From the NCBI GenBank assembly GCA_021797365.1, contig JAJZZU010000139.1, positions 1 to 6,926 on the forward strand: DNA of 6,926 nt. The letters run 5' to 3'. Shown piece by piece: positions 1-4,725 of this stretch (within the stretch, counting starts at the first letter, position 1; every line of letters starts with the position of its first letter). Origin of the DNA: Pseudomonadota bacterium (GTDB lineage Bacteria; Pseudomonadota; Gammaproteobacteria; Acidiferrobacterales; Acidiferrobacteraceae). A program made the translations under genes and the position numbers. Below the pieces are notes generated by a model. It was given only the letters and a program-made list of their open reading frames with translations, was not told the origin of the DNA and searched no databases.

Positions 1-270
1 ACCTCGCGCCCGATAGATGTCCGGGGTCGCGAGCGCCCCGACCGTGCCGCCCGCATCGATCCCGTAGGGCTCTCGTCCCGGCTCATGAATGAGCCAGAAG
101 CCGTCACCCCCAAGCCCCGTCATGTGCGGGTAGACGACCGCTATCACGGCCGCCGCCGCCACCATGGCCTCTATGGCGCCTCCGCCGTCTTTCAGCACCC
201 GCGCCGCCGCCTGTGCGGCCGCGGCGTGTGGCGCCACCGCCACTGCCCGCGCGCCTCCGCCCTCAGACAT
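1..270 (-). CDS. gamma-glutamyltranspeptidase family protein, N-terminal 90 codons (runs off left edge)
   Basis: This is the start of a gamma-glutamyltranspeptidase-like Ntn-hydrolase, a family that cleaves or transfers gamma-glutamyl groups, classically from glutathione. Read on the minus strand from ATG at 270-268, the frame stays open to the window edge. The conserved family N-terminus is visible: AVAVAPH (residues 9-15), then AARVLKDGGGAIEAMVAAA (22-40), matching the usual 'A..VL..GGNAIDA.VAAA' segment, then PHMTGLGGDGFWLIHEP (48-64), matching 'P..SG.GGDGF'. The catalytic Thr and small subunit lie outside the window. No signal peptide is seen at this start, so the product may be cytoplasmic or belong to a GGT-like branch without secretion; an in-frame GTG lies immediately upstream (273-271). 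A G-rich stretch about 6-10 nt upstream could act as ribosome binding site. The gene is divergent from the ATPase at 595. Family membership is confident; substrate and exact start are not. Confidence 0.85.
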   Translation of the reverse strand, partial: MSEGGGARAVAVAPHAAAAQAAARVLKDGGGAIEAMVAAAAVIAVVYPHMTGLGGDGFWLIHEPGREPYGIDAGGTVGALATPDIYRARG

Positions 271-558
271 CACCCATCCCCCAACCGAAGCCGCCCGGCC
301 TCAACCCTACCATGGTCGAGGCGTAACCGGGCAAGGACCGGGTGCCGGCCGCCCCAGGGCATCCTGGTCTTCGCGGCGGCAACGATCGACACATGAACCG
401 CCCCTTAGCCGCTCCCGCCCCACGCGCCAGGACCCGCACGACAGTCCCCCACAGCCTCACAGAGCTATCGTGCGCGGTCCCGCCCGGGTAAGCCCGGCGG
501 TACGGCCTCGGTCTTGCATCGCGAGGGGCCGGGAGGAAAGGACGGCCGCGTGTGATCC
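271..558. other. divergent intergenic region, no recognisable gene
   Basis: This GC-rich stretch lies between the divergent gamma-glutamyltranspeptidase-like gene and the ATPase gene. Open frames exist on both strands, but none resembles a known protein and none has a convincing start. One stem-loop is visible at 480-500, with eight base pairs, one bulged C and a TAAG loop; neither strand has a T-tract after it, so it is not a clear terminator. A TAGGGT at about 310 on the minus strand could be a weak -10 for the leftward gene, but no good -35 goes with it. Confidence 0.5.
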
Positions 559-590
559 TTGCAAATTGCAACCTTGTGTATTAATAATAC
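559..590 (+). promoter_or_regulatory. probable sigma-70-type promoter of the ATPase gene, with possible operator
   Basis: This is an AT-rich island in a GC-rich region. A -35-like TTGCAA at 559-564 is followed by a 17-nt spacer and a -10-like TAATAA at 582-587. Transcription would then start around 594-596, on or next to the ATG at 595, suggesting a leaderless message; no Shine-Dalgarno sequence precedes that ATG. TTGCAA occurs twice, one base apart (559-564 and 566-571). The inverted repeat GTATT-AAT-AATAC (578-590) covers the -10. Either repeat could be a repressor site, but that is inference. Confidence 0.5.
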
Positions 591-594
591 GAGT

Positions 595-1770
595 ATGATA
601 GTCCGTCGTATCAAAACACAGGTTGTGGAGGCGCTGGAGCGCCAAGCGGCCGTCGCCTTGATCGGCCCCCGGCAGGTCGGCAAGACCACTCTCGCGCAAG
701 ACATTGCCGAGGAGCGCGACGCGCTCTATCTTGATCTCGAGAACCCGGACGACCGCGCTAAATTGTCAAACCCGGGGCTTTTTCTAAAACACTACGAGGA
801 TCGGCTCGTCGTGCTCGATGAGATTCATCGGACGCCGGAGCTGTTCCAATCCTTGCGCGGGATCATCGACCAGGGCCGCCGGAAAGGTCGCCGGACGGGG
901 CGCTTCCTGGTTCTGGGCTCGGCCTCCATGGACCTGCTGCGCCAGTCCGGCGAGAGCCTCGCCGGCCGCATCGAATATGTCGACATGCAACCTCTTGATG
1001 TCACCGAGGTGGGCGGTGGCGAGGGGGTCTACGACCGGCTTTGGGTGCGTGGCGGCTTCCCAGACAGCTTCCTTGCCGGAAACGACCAGGACAGCCTCAA
1101 GCGGCGCACGAGCTTCATCCGGACTTATCTCGAACGCGACATCCCGCAACTCGGCCCGCGGATCCCCGCCGAAACCTTGCGACGCCTGTGGACGATGCTG
1201 GCGCACATGCAGGGCGCCCCGGTGAACGCCTCACAATTGGCCGCAGGGCTCTCCGTCAGTGCGCCAACCGTCAACAAATACATCGATCTCCTGGTGGATC
1301 TCCTGCTCGTCCGGCGCCTGCCGCCCTTGTTTCTGAATATCGGCAAGCGCCTCATGAAATCACCCAGGATCTATGTCCGCGACAGCGGCCTCGTGCATGC
1401 GCTCCTTGGGATCGGAGACTACGACGCCTTGGCCGGCCATCCCGTGGTCGGGGCCAGCTGGGAAGGTTTCGTGATCGAGAATCTGCTGTCCGTTGCGCCG
1501 GACGGTACCCAGGCAAGCTTCTTCCGAACCTCGGCTGGCGCGGAGATGGACCTCGTACTCGACCTGCCGGGACGCACCGGGCGCTGGGCCATCGAGATCA
1601 AGCGCTCAGTGTCAGCCAAGCCCACCAAGGGATTCTATCAGGCCTGCGAAGACCTCGGACCGGCCAAGGCCTTTGTGATCCATGCCGGTACCGAGCGCTA
1701 TCCATTGTCGAAGGACGCGCACGCCATGGGCGTGCTCGAAATGGCGCAGACACTTCTGCAGCTGGCTTAA
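595..1770 (+). CDS. AAA+ ATPase with C-terminal DUF4143 domain
   Basis: This 391-residue protein belongs to the widespread family of prokaryotic AAA+ ATPases fused to DUF4143. The Walker A motif is GPRQVGKT (24-31), Walker B is LVVLDE (71-76), and a sensor-1-like segment, FLVLGSAS, is at 104-111. SLAGR (121-125) and RTYLERDIPQL (176-186) are typical of the family. A winged-helix-like part follows (about 195-242, ASQLAAGLSVSAPTVNKYI), then the DUF4143 landmarks RDSGLVHALLG (262-272) and ASWEGFVIENLL (287-298). The end carries a PD-(D/E)XK-like signature: E317-x-D319, then IEIK (334-337). The ATG at 595 is preferred over TTG at 559 because the protein then begins MIVRRI, as relatives do, and because TTG559 is the likely -35. 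The family has no firmly established cellular role; links to mobile or toxin-antitoxin regions have been noted, so ATP-driven nucleic-acid transactions are a guess. It stands alone here, is full length and has all motifs intact. Confidence 0.9.
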   Translation: MIVRRIKTQVVEALERQAAVALIGPRQVGKTTLAQDIAEERDALYLDLENPDDRAKLSNPGLFLKHYEDRLVVLDEIHRTPELFQSLRGIIDQGRRKGRRTGRFLVLGSASMDLLRQSGESLAGRIEYVDMQPLDVTEVGGGEGVYDRLWVRGGFPDSFLAGNDQDSLKRRTSFIRTYLERDIPQLGPRIPAETLRRLWTMLAHMQGAPVNASQLAAGLSVSAPTVNKYIDLLVDLLLVRRLPPLFLNIGKRLMKSPRIYVRDSGLVHALLGIGDYDALAGHPVVGASWEGFVIENLLSVAPDGTQASFFRTSAGAEMDLVLDLPGRTGRWAIEIKRSVSAKPTKGFYQACEDLGPAKAFVIHAGTERYPLSKDAHAMGVLEMAQTLLQLA

Positions 1771-1791
1771 GCGACACGCTGAAGAACTTTG

Positions 1792-1809
1792 GCGCGCGCC
1801 CCCGCGCGC
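1792..1809 (+). terminator. possible terminator hairpin after the ATPase gene
   Basis: A perfect 7-bp stem, GCGCGCG / CGCGCGC, with a CCCC loop begins 22 nt after the ATPase stop codon. The following sequence, acgctttgtgg, has only three T residues in a row, so intrinsic termination would be weak. Position and stability support a role at the mRNA 3' end; the missing U-tract argues against a classical terminator. Confidence 0.35.
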
Positions 1810-1911
1810 ACGCTTTGTGGTGAGCACCATCGAAGGGGCTCGTGGCGTGACCGCTATCGACCCCCCACCATCGTGATGGCTCGCCTAAGGGGCTGTTATC
1901 GGCGCGTGAAC

Positions 1912-2320
1912 TCATCCGCTCCGTACCCCTGCCTGCGCTGCCAACCCCTCCAGGGCCTTGCGACGCAAGGCATCAGTGCGATTCTTGCAGGCGATCATAC
2001 CCTGGTCGCGGACGCGACAGTGGGGGCCGATCCTGGGACACGGAATGCCCCTCTCCCGCGGTTGACGATGAAGGGGCGCGAGATATTGATAACACAAGCC
2101 GCCGCCTGGGTCGGAAGCTTTGCGTGGATCGGAATGATCGACACGGCGCAGCCCTGATCGATCGCGGTCAGGACCTCCGGGAGCGACCGCTACGCCGAGG
2201 TCGGTATGCGCACCACCCCTTGTCGTCATGGACGTCGATCTGCGGGGATTCGGCGCGGGTCTTGGTGCAGTCGACAGCACGGCCCGATCCCCGGGCAAGC
2301 GCGATGTCTTCCTTGGAGGA
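1912..2320 (-). pseudogene. decayed excisionase-like (HTH_17) antitoxin gene, broken in at least three places
   Basis: Three minus-strand frames join into one recognisable protein of the excisionase-family antitoxins, which carry an HTH_17-like DNA-binding domain and are usually paired with PIN-domain toxins. Frame 1 (about 2320-2217) reads SSKEDIALARGSGRA...QIDVHDDKG. After an apparent one-base loss near 2217, frame 2 (2216-2061) reads VVRIPTSA, a TAG stop (2192-2190), RSLPEVLTAIDQG, SIIPIHAKLPTQAAA and INISRPFIV, matching the family's '[25 protein letters not shown]'. After another shift at about 2060-2055, frame 3 reads ERGIPCPRIGPHCRVR and then IACKNRTDALRRKALEGLAAQA, ending at TGA 1914-1912. 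Order, spacing and length (about 135 codons) fit a whole gene, so this is one decayed copy. No PIN-domain toxin is visible downstream on the minus strand (1911-1771). The original start codon is not identifiable. The family call comes from remembered conserved wording, not from a search. Confidence 0.75.
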
Positions 2321-2338
2321 CCGTGTTCTCGAGATAGC

Positions 2339-2361
2339 GGGAGGACTCAGGGAGTCCTCCC
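2339..2361. repeat. perfect inverted repeat, 10-bp arms with 3-nt loop
   Basis: GGGAGGACTC, then AGG, then GAGTCCTCCC: every arm base pairs. It lies about 20 bp upstream (on the minus strand) of the first recognisable codons of the antitoxin relic, and no T-tract follows on either strand. Such symmetry would suit an operator for an autoregulating antitoxin or a stable RNA hairpin. The structure is certain; the role is not. Confidence 0.6.
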
Positions 2362-2586
2362 TGGCGGGTGAAATTCGGTCTGAGGCCACCCCCAATGAAA
2401 CGCTGAAGCCGCAATATAGACTGGCCGCGGTGCACGGATGCCGACCGACAATGGGGCCCGATGATATCGGAGGATCCGACATTAAGGGCTGTGCGCGAGG
2501 ACCCAAAGCCTGAAGTCATCCCAAAGAACGGGGGTTCGGGAAGGCAAGCAACTGATTCCAGGAATTGTGGAAAGCTTGGTGGTCCG

Positions 2587-2598
2587 CAACAGCTGTTG
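2587..2598. promoter_or_regulatory. 12-bp perfect palindrome upstream of the MazE/MazF pair, possible operator
   Basis: CAACAGCTGTTG is a perfect 12-bp palindrome ending 22 bp before the ATG at 2621. A weak promoter may overlap it: a TTGGTG -35 at about 2577 with a TGTATG-like -10 just after the palindrome. Antitoxins of type II modules commonly repress their own promoter through such sites, so autoregulation is plausible, but that is inference from position. Confidence 0.35.
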
Positions 2599-2620
2599 TA
2601 TGCCATAGAGAGGGGGGATT

Positions 2621-2872
2621 ATGATGCTTCCTGTAAAATTCACTTGTTACCGCAAGTCGCATGTCGATTCGCGAGCCCAGAAGCATCGCGACCCCCGTCG
2701 CAGGGCCGGGCTGCGCCCGGCCCCGATTTGGGTGCCGGACACACGCAGGCCAGACCTTGCGGAGGAATGCCGCCGTCAGCACCCTCTTACCGCACAAGCG
2801 GACATGGCGGACGCGGATTGACCGCACTTCGTGGATGAGGCGCTGGCCGACAGGGATGGCGGGAGGGGATGA
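2621..2872 (+). pseudogene. MazE-family antitoxin interrupted by an in-frame TGA
   Basis: This is the antitoxin partner of the MazF-like toxin that follows. Family antitoxins bind DNA with the N-terminal part and wrap the toxin with the C-terminal tail. Residues 28-52 (RAGLRPAPIWVPD, then TRRPDLAEECRR) match the family's characteristic 'R..GLRP.QIWVPDTR.P.FA.EC.RQ' core, followed by QADMADAD. The frame then meets TGA at 2819-2821. Continuing through it gives PHFVDEALADRDGGRG and a second TGA (2870-2872) that overlaps the toxin ATG as TGATG. FVDEALAD is the expected conserved tail, usually ending 'DGW', so the reading frame survives beyond the stop and the interruption looks recent. A strong purine tract (AGGGGGGA, 2611-2618) precedes the two ATGs at 2621 and 2624. 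The N-terminus (HRDPRRRAG instead of the usual HRDALRAAG) also looks eroded. The product would be a 66-residue protein lacking the toxin-binding tail, unless TGA is read through. Confidence 0.75.
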
Positions 2873-3195
2873 TGCGTGGGGATTTTGTGACCGTCGCCAT
2901 GCCAGGTGACTTCGGAAAACCACGGCCCGCCATGATCATTCCGGTCGACCCATTCGGCGGACACGCGACCGTACCCATTTTGCCCGTGATGAGCGCGCTC
3001 GTTGCGGCCCCACCGCTGCGCGTCACCGTCCAGCCGAGCGCAGAAAACCGTTTGCGGACACCACGCCAAGCGATGGCGGACAACACGATCGCCGTGAAGC
3101 GGGACAACATAGAACCGGTCTTCGGGCGCATTCCTGCCGAAACCATGGTCGAGAGTAAGCGGCGCCTGGCGGTCTTTTTGGGTATTGCCACGTGA
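2872..3195 (+). CDS. MazF/PemK-family toxin (endoribonuclease fold), probably catalytically impaired
   Basis: This is a 107-residue protein of the MazF/PemK/CcdB superfamily; active members are sequence-specific mRNA interferases that halt translation. The family opening is clear: MRGDFVTVAMPGDFGKPRPAMII (1-23), with the conserved GKPRPA containing Arg18. FGRIPAETM (84-92) and the closing LAVFLGIA (99-106) are also typical, and length is normal. The ATG at 2872 is preferred over the adjacent ATG at 2869 because it overlaps the antitoxin stop as TGATG and sits 5 nt after GGAGG (2862-2866). Key deviation: relatives read LP-x-T-S where this protein reads LPVMS (37-41), so the conserved Thr, equivalent to a catalytic residue in MazF, is Met40 here. 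The usual KPSQVMVDK is also altered to TPRQAMADN (63-71). Intact frame, eroded active site and a broken antitoxin upstream together suggest a dead or dying toxin. Confidence 0.85.
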   Translation: MRGDFVTVAMPGDFGKPRPAMIIPVDPFGGHATVPILPVMSALVAAPPLRVTVQPSAENRLRTPRQAMADNTIAVKRDNIEPVFGRIPAETMVESKRRLAVFLGIAT

Positions 3196-3363
3196 TCCAT
3201 TTATGGCGCGGCATGCCTCGGCCCGTGGGCATCGCTCTTAGCTTCCCACCCGGCACCGCGCTTACGGGGTCATAAGGCCCCCACAAACAGCCATCAACCC
3301 ACCCCTTCCTCGCCCGCTGTGCGGCGCGGGGCCTCTTCGGCCGAGATGCCCTGGCACGTATAG
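3196..3363. other. short gene-free stretch between toxin and EAL fragment
   Basis: No reading frame here resembles a known protein. It may contain further eroded EAL-gene sequence, since the fragment begins abruptly after a TAG at 3361, but I could not recognise any. Minor GC hairpins such as GGCC-TCTTC-GGCC (about 3331-3343) are not followed by T-tracts. Confidence 0.4.
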
Positions 3364-3489
3364 CTGAAGATCGACCAGAGTCTTGTGCGCGACTTGGCGG
3401 GCGACCCCAAAGATTACGCCATTGTCGCGGGTATTGCGCATATCGCCCATCTGCCGGGGTCGCGCGTCATCGGAGAAGGCGCGGAGCAG
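3364..3489 (+). pseudogene. EAL-domain (cyclic-di-GMP phosphodiesterase) fragment
   Basis: About 42 codons read like the second half of an EAL domain. LKIDQSLVRDLAGDPKDYAIV (residues 1-21) matches the hallmark 'LKIDQSFVRDLL.DP.D.AIV', and GIAHIAH followed by VIGEGAEQ matches 'I...AH.L...VIAEGVE'. Intact EAL enzymes need about 240 residues. Here an in-frame TAG (3361-3363) sits immediately before the fragment, and after EGAEQ the frame no longer resembles the family. The EAL signature motif itself and the other metal-binding residues are missing, so no activity is expected. It is a stranded piece, probably left by a deletion or rearrangement between the toxin gene and the cyo operon. The match is by eye but the KIDQS-x-V core is distinctive. 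Confidence 0.65.
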
Positions 3490-3562
3490 CCCTTGCCGTG
3501 CCTCGCCATCTCTTATCCTGCCCAGGCACCCCGAGTCGCTTGTGGGTCGGCGTGCTTATGCT

Positions 3563-3594
3563 GCGCCGGCCGTCCTCAAACATCAGCCCGGCGC
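3563..3594 (-). other. stem-loop spanning the cyoD stop codon
   Basis: GCGCCGG (3563-3569) pairs perfectly with CCGGCGC (3588-3594) across an 18-nt loop that contains the cyoD stop codon at 3583-3585. No U-tract follows on the minus strand, so it is at best a weak or Rho-assisted end of the cyo transcript; it could also be chance pairing in GC-rich DNA. No better terminator was seen between 3583 and 3196 on that strand. Confidence 0.25.
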
Positions 3595-3987
3595 GCTCGT
3601 GGTGCCGCTTGCCTGGGCGCCTCCGGCAGGCACGCTTACGTGCGTCGCCGGCATCAGCATGGTGCGCCGGTAGAGACCATGGAACATCCACGCACTAAGC
3701 CCTACGGCAAGGATAAAGAGCGGGATGAACAGGATCAGCGCCACCGTGTGCCAGATCTGCGTCTCGGAGATGTTCAGATGCAGGAGCAAGACGCACTGGA
3801 CGAGCGCCGCGAGCCCTGCCACCAACGAGATCGCGATACCAATGTCCATGGGCGCGAGCGTATGCTCGCGGACGATCCAAAGCGACAGACCCATCAAGGC
3901 AAGCCCCGCCAGATAGGCGACGATATAGCCGCCGCCCGCGAGCTGGACCTCCGGGTGCTGCCATGCGTTATCCGTGGTATGCGTCAT
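3583..3987 (-). CDS. cyoD: cytochrome bo3-type quinol oxidase subunit IV (CyoD)
   Basis: This is the small membrane subunit of the quinol oxidase, thought to aid assembly and stability of the CuB site rather than catalysis. The 134-residue protein has three membrane segments (about 19-39, 45-70 and 80-103). Family residues include the VQCVLLLHLN segment (63-72) and WHTVAL (79-84), matching 'VQ...H...FLH.N' and 'W...A' in CyoD. The ATG at 3987 is chosen over an in-frame one 15 codons upstream because it overlaps the cyoC stop as ATGA (translational coupling) and gives a normal N-terminus; GAGG lies about 12 nt upstream. Compared with about 109 residues in E. coli, this protein has a roughly 25-residue tail rich in Ala, Gly, Pro, Ser and Thr after YRRTM. 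cyoE would normally follow but is absent. Confidence 0.92.
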   Translation of the reverse strand: MTHTTDNAWQHPEVQLAGGGYIVAYLAGLALMGLSLWIVREHTLAPMDIGIAISLVAGLAALVQCVLLLHLNISETQIWHTVALILFIPLFILAVGLSAWMFHGLYRRTMLMPATHVSVPAGGAQASGTTSAPG

Positions 3988-4619
3988 ACGATCGCGCCTC
4001 GCAGGTAGAGAAAAGTGAACATGAAGACCCACATGACGGCCTGGAAGTGCCAGAAGAGCCGCAGGTTCAGCAGCCGGTAGACGACCTTCTCGCTAAGCCC
4101 CGCGAACGCCACCTGGACGAGCATCACGAGCATCCAGGCGATGCCCACCACCACATGCAGGCCATGATAGAACACGAGCGTAAAGAACGCCGACAGATAG
4201 CCGCTGCGCTCGGGCGTGGCGCCCATGCGGAATAGATGCAGGATCTCGTGGATATCGACCGACAGGAAACCAAGCGCGATCAAGAGCGCCGCCGCAATCC
4301 CGAGCATCACCCCGCCACGATGGCCTCTCTTCAGGGCAATCATGGCAAAACCATAGGCGAGCACGCTCGAAAAGAGCCACACCGTCTCCTTGAAGGCGAC
4401 CCCCGGATGCGCCACGGTCGCAGCCCACGGACCGCCGGCGGCGTTGACCGCATGCCCGAGGACCGTATAGGCCACAAACAGCGCCGCAAACATCATGGCG
4501 TCGCTCAACATATACAGCCAGAACCCCAGGGTTCGCGTCGCTATGGCGTCGTGCCCGTGACCCGACGACCACATCGGACTTTTCTTGGCATCCAGCGTCT
4601 CACTTGTCGCTGTGCTCAT
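3984..4619 (-). CDS. cyoC: cytochrome bo3-type quinol oxidase subunit III (CyoC)
   Basis: This 211-residue integral membrane subunit, related to cytochrome c oxidase subunit III, packs against subunit I and supports its stability and proton uptake. Five membrane segments are visible (about 30-54, 77-96, 102-122, 141-171 and 187-207), as in bacterial CyoC (204 residues in E. coli). Family stretches include GFWLYMLSD (32-40), ETVWLFSS (78-85), PERSGYLSAFF (136-146), YHGLHVVVGI (151-160) and LFWHFQAVMW (188-197). The start at 4619 has GGGAG (4632-4628) 8 nt upstream. Its stop overlaps the cyoD start by 4 bp. A 106-bp spacer with a strong stem-loop separates it from cyoB. It is full length with no visible defect. 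Confidence 0.95.
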   Translation of the reverse strand: MSTATSETLDAKKSPMWSSGHGHDAIATRTLGFWLYMLSDAMMFAALFVAYTVLGHAVNAAGGPWAATVAHPGVAFKETVWLFSSVLAYGFAMIALKRGHRGGVMLGIAAALLIALGFLSVDIHEILHLFRMGATPERSGYLSAFFTLVFYHGLHVVVGIAWMLVMLVQVAFAGLSEKVVYRLLNLRLFWHFQAVMWVFMFTFLYLRGAIV

Positions 4620-4682
4620 CAGTTGTTCTCCCGTAATTCGCTATCGTGATCTCACAGAGCGCGGCGCAGAGCCACCCGCCCC

Positions 4683-4717
4683 GCGCGGCGGCCACGCGCT
4701 TAAAGCGTGTGCCGCGC
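4683..4717 (-). other. strong GC stem-loop in the cyoB-cyoC spacer
   Basis: GCGCGGC (4683-4689) pairs with GCCGCGC (4711-4717), and inside it CACGC (4693-4697) pairs with GCGTG (4705-4709). The loop is GCTTAAA and a small asymmetric bulge (GGC opposite T) joins the two stems: twelve mostly G-C pairs in all. It starts 9 nt after the cyoB stop codon in the message. No U-tract follows on the minus strand, so full termination is unlikely. It may protect the upstream cyoAB message from 3' exonucleases or lower cyoCD expression; those roles are inference. Confidence 0.5.
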
Positions 4718-4725
4718 CTCATTAT

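Larger units (their letters stand above)
2321..2620. other. intergenic stretch without a recognisable gene
   Basis: This lies between the minus-strand antitoxin relic and the plus-strand MazE-like gene. I translated both strands and recognised no protein family in any frame. It may hold the eroded promoter of the relic and the promoter of the MazE/MazF pair. Two symmetric elements stand out: the perfect hairpin at 2339-2361 and the palindrome at 2587-2598. It could also contain remains of a mobile element too degraded to identify by eye. Confidence 0.5.

Noticed and set aside
80..95. Inverted repeat GGCTCAT-GA-ATGAGCC
   Set aside because: It falls inside conserved coding sequence of the gamma-glutamyltranspeptidase-like gene (around WLIHEP), so the symmetry is probably accidental.
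263..571. A 102-codon minus-strand frame upstream of the gamma-glutamyltranspeptidase-like gene
   Set aside because: The product is Arg/Pro/Gly-rich, resembles no family, and its end overlaps the true start of the neighbouring gene in another frame; it looks like a GC-rich chance frame.
1598..1915. Possible PIN-domain toxin downstream of the antitoxin relic on the minus strand
   Set aside because: The position is where the partner toxin would be expected, but no PIN-domain features (conserved Asp pattern) appear in any frame, and most of the frame is antisense to the ATPase gene.
2661..2909. An 82-codon plus-strand frame overlapping the MazE-like gene
   Set aside because: It is a different frame from the recognisable antitoxin core, overlaps the toxin start by 38 bases and has no family features.
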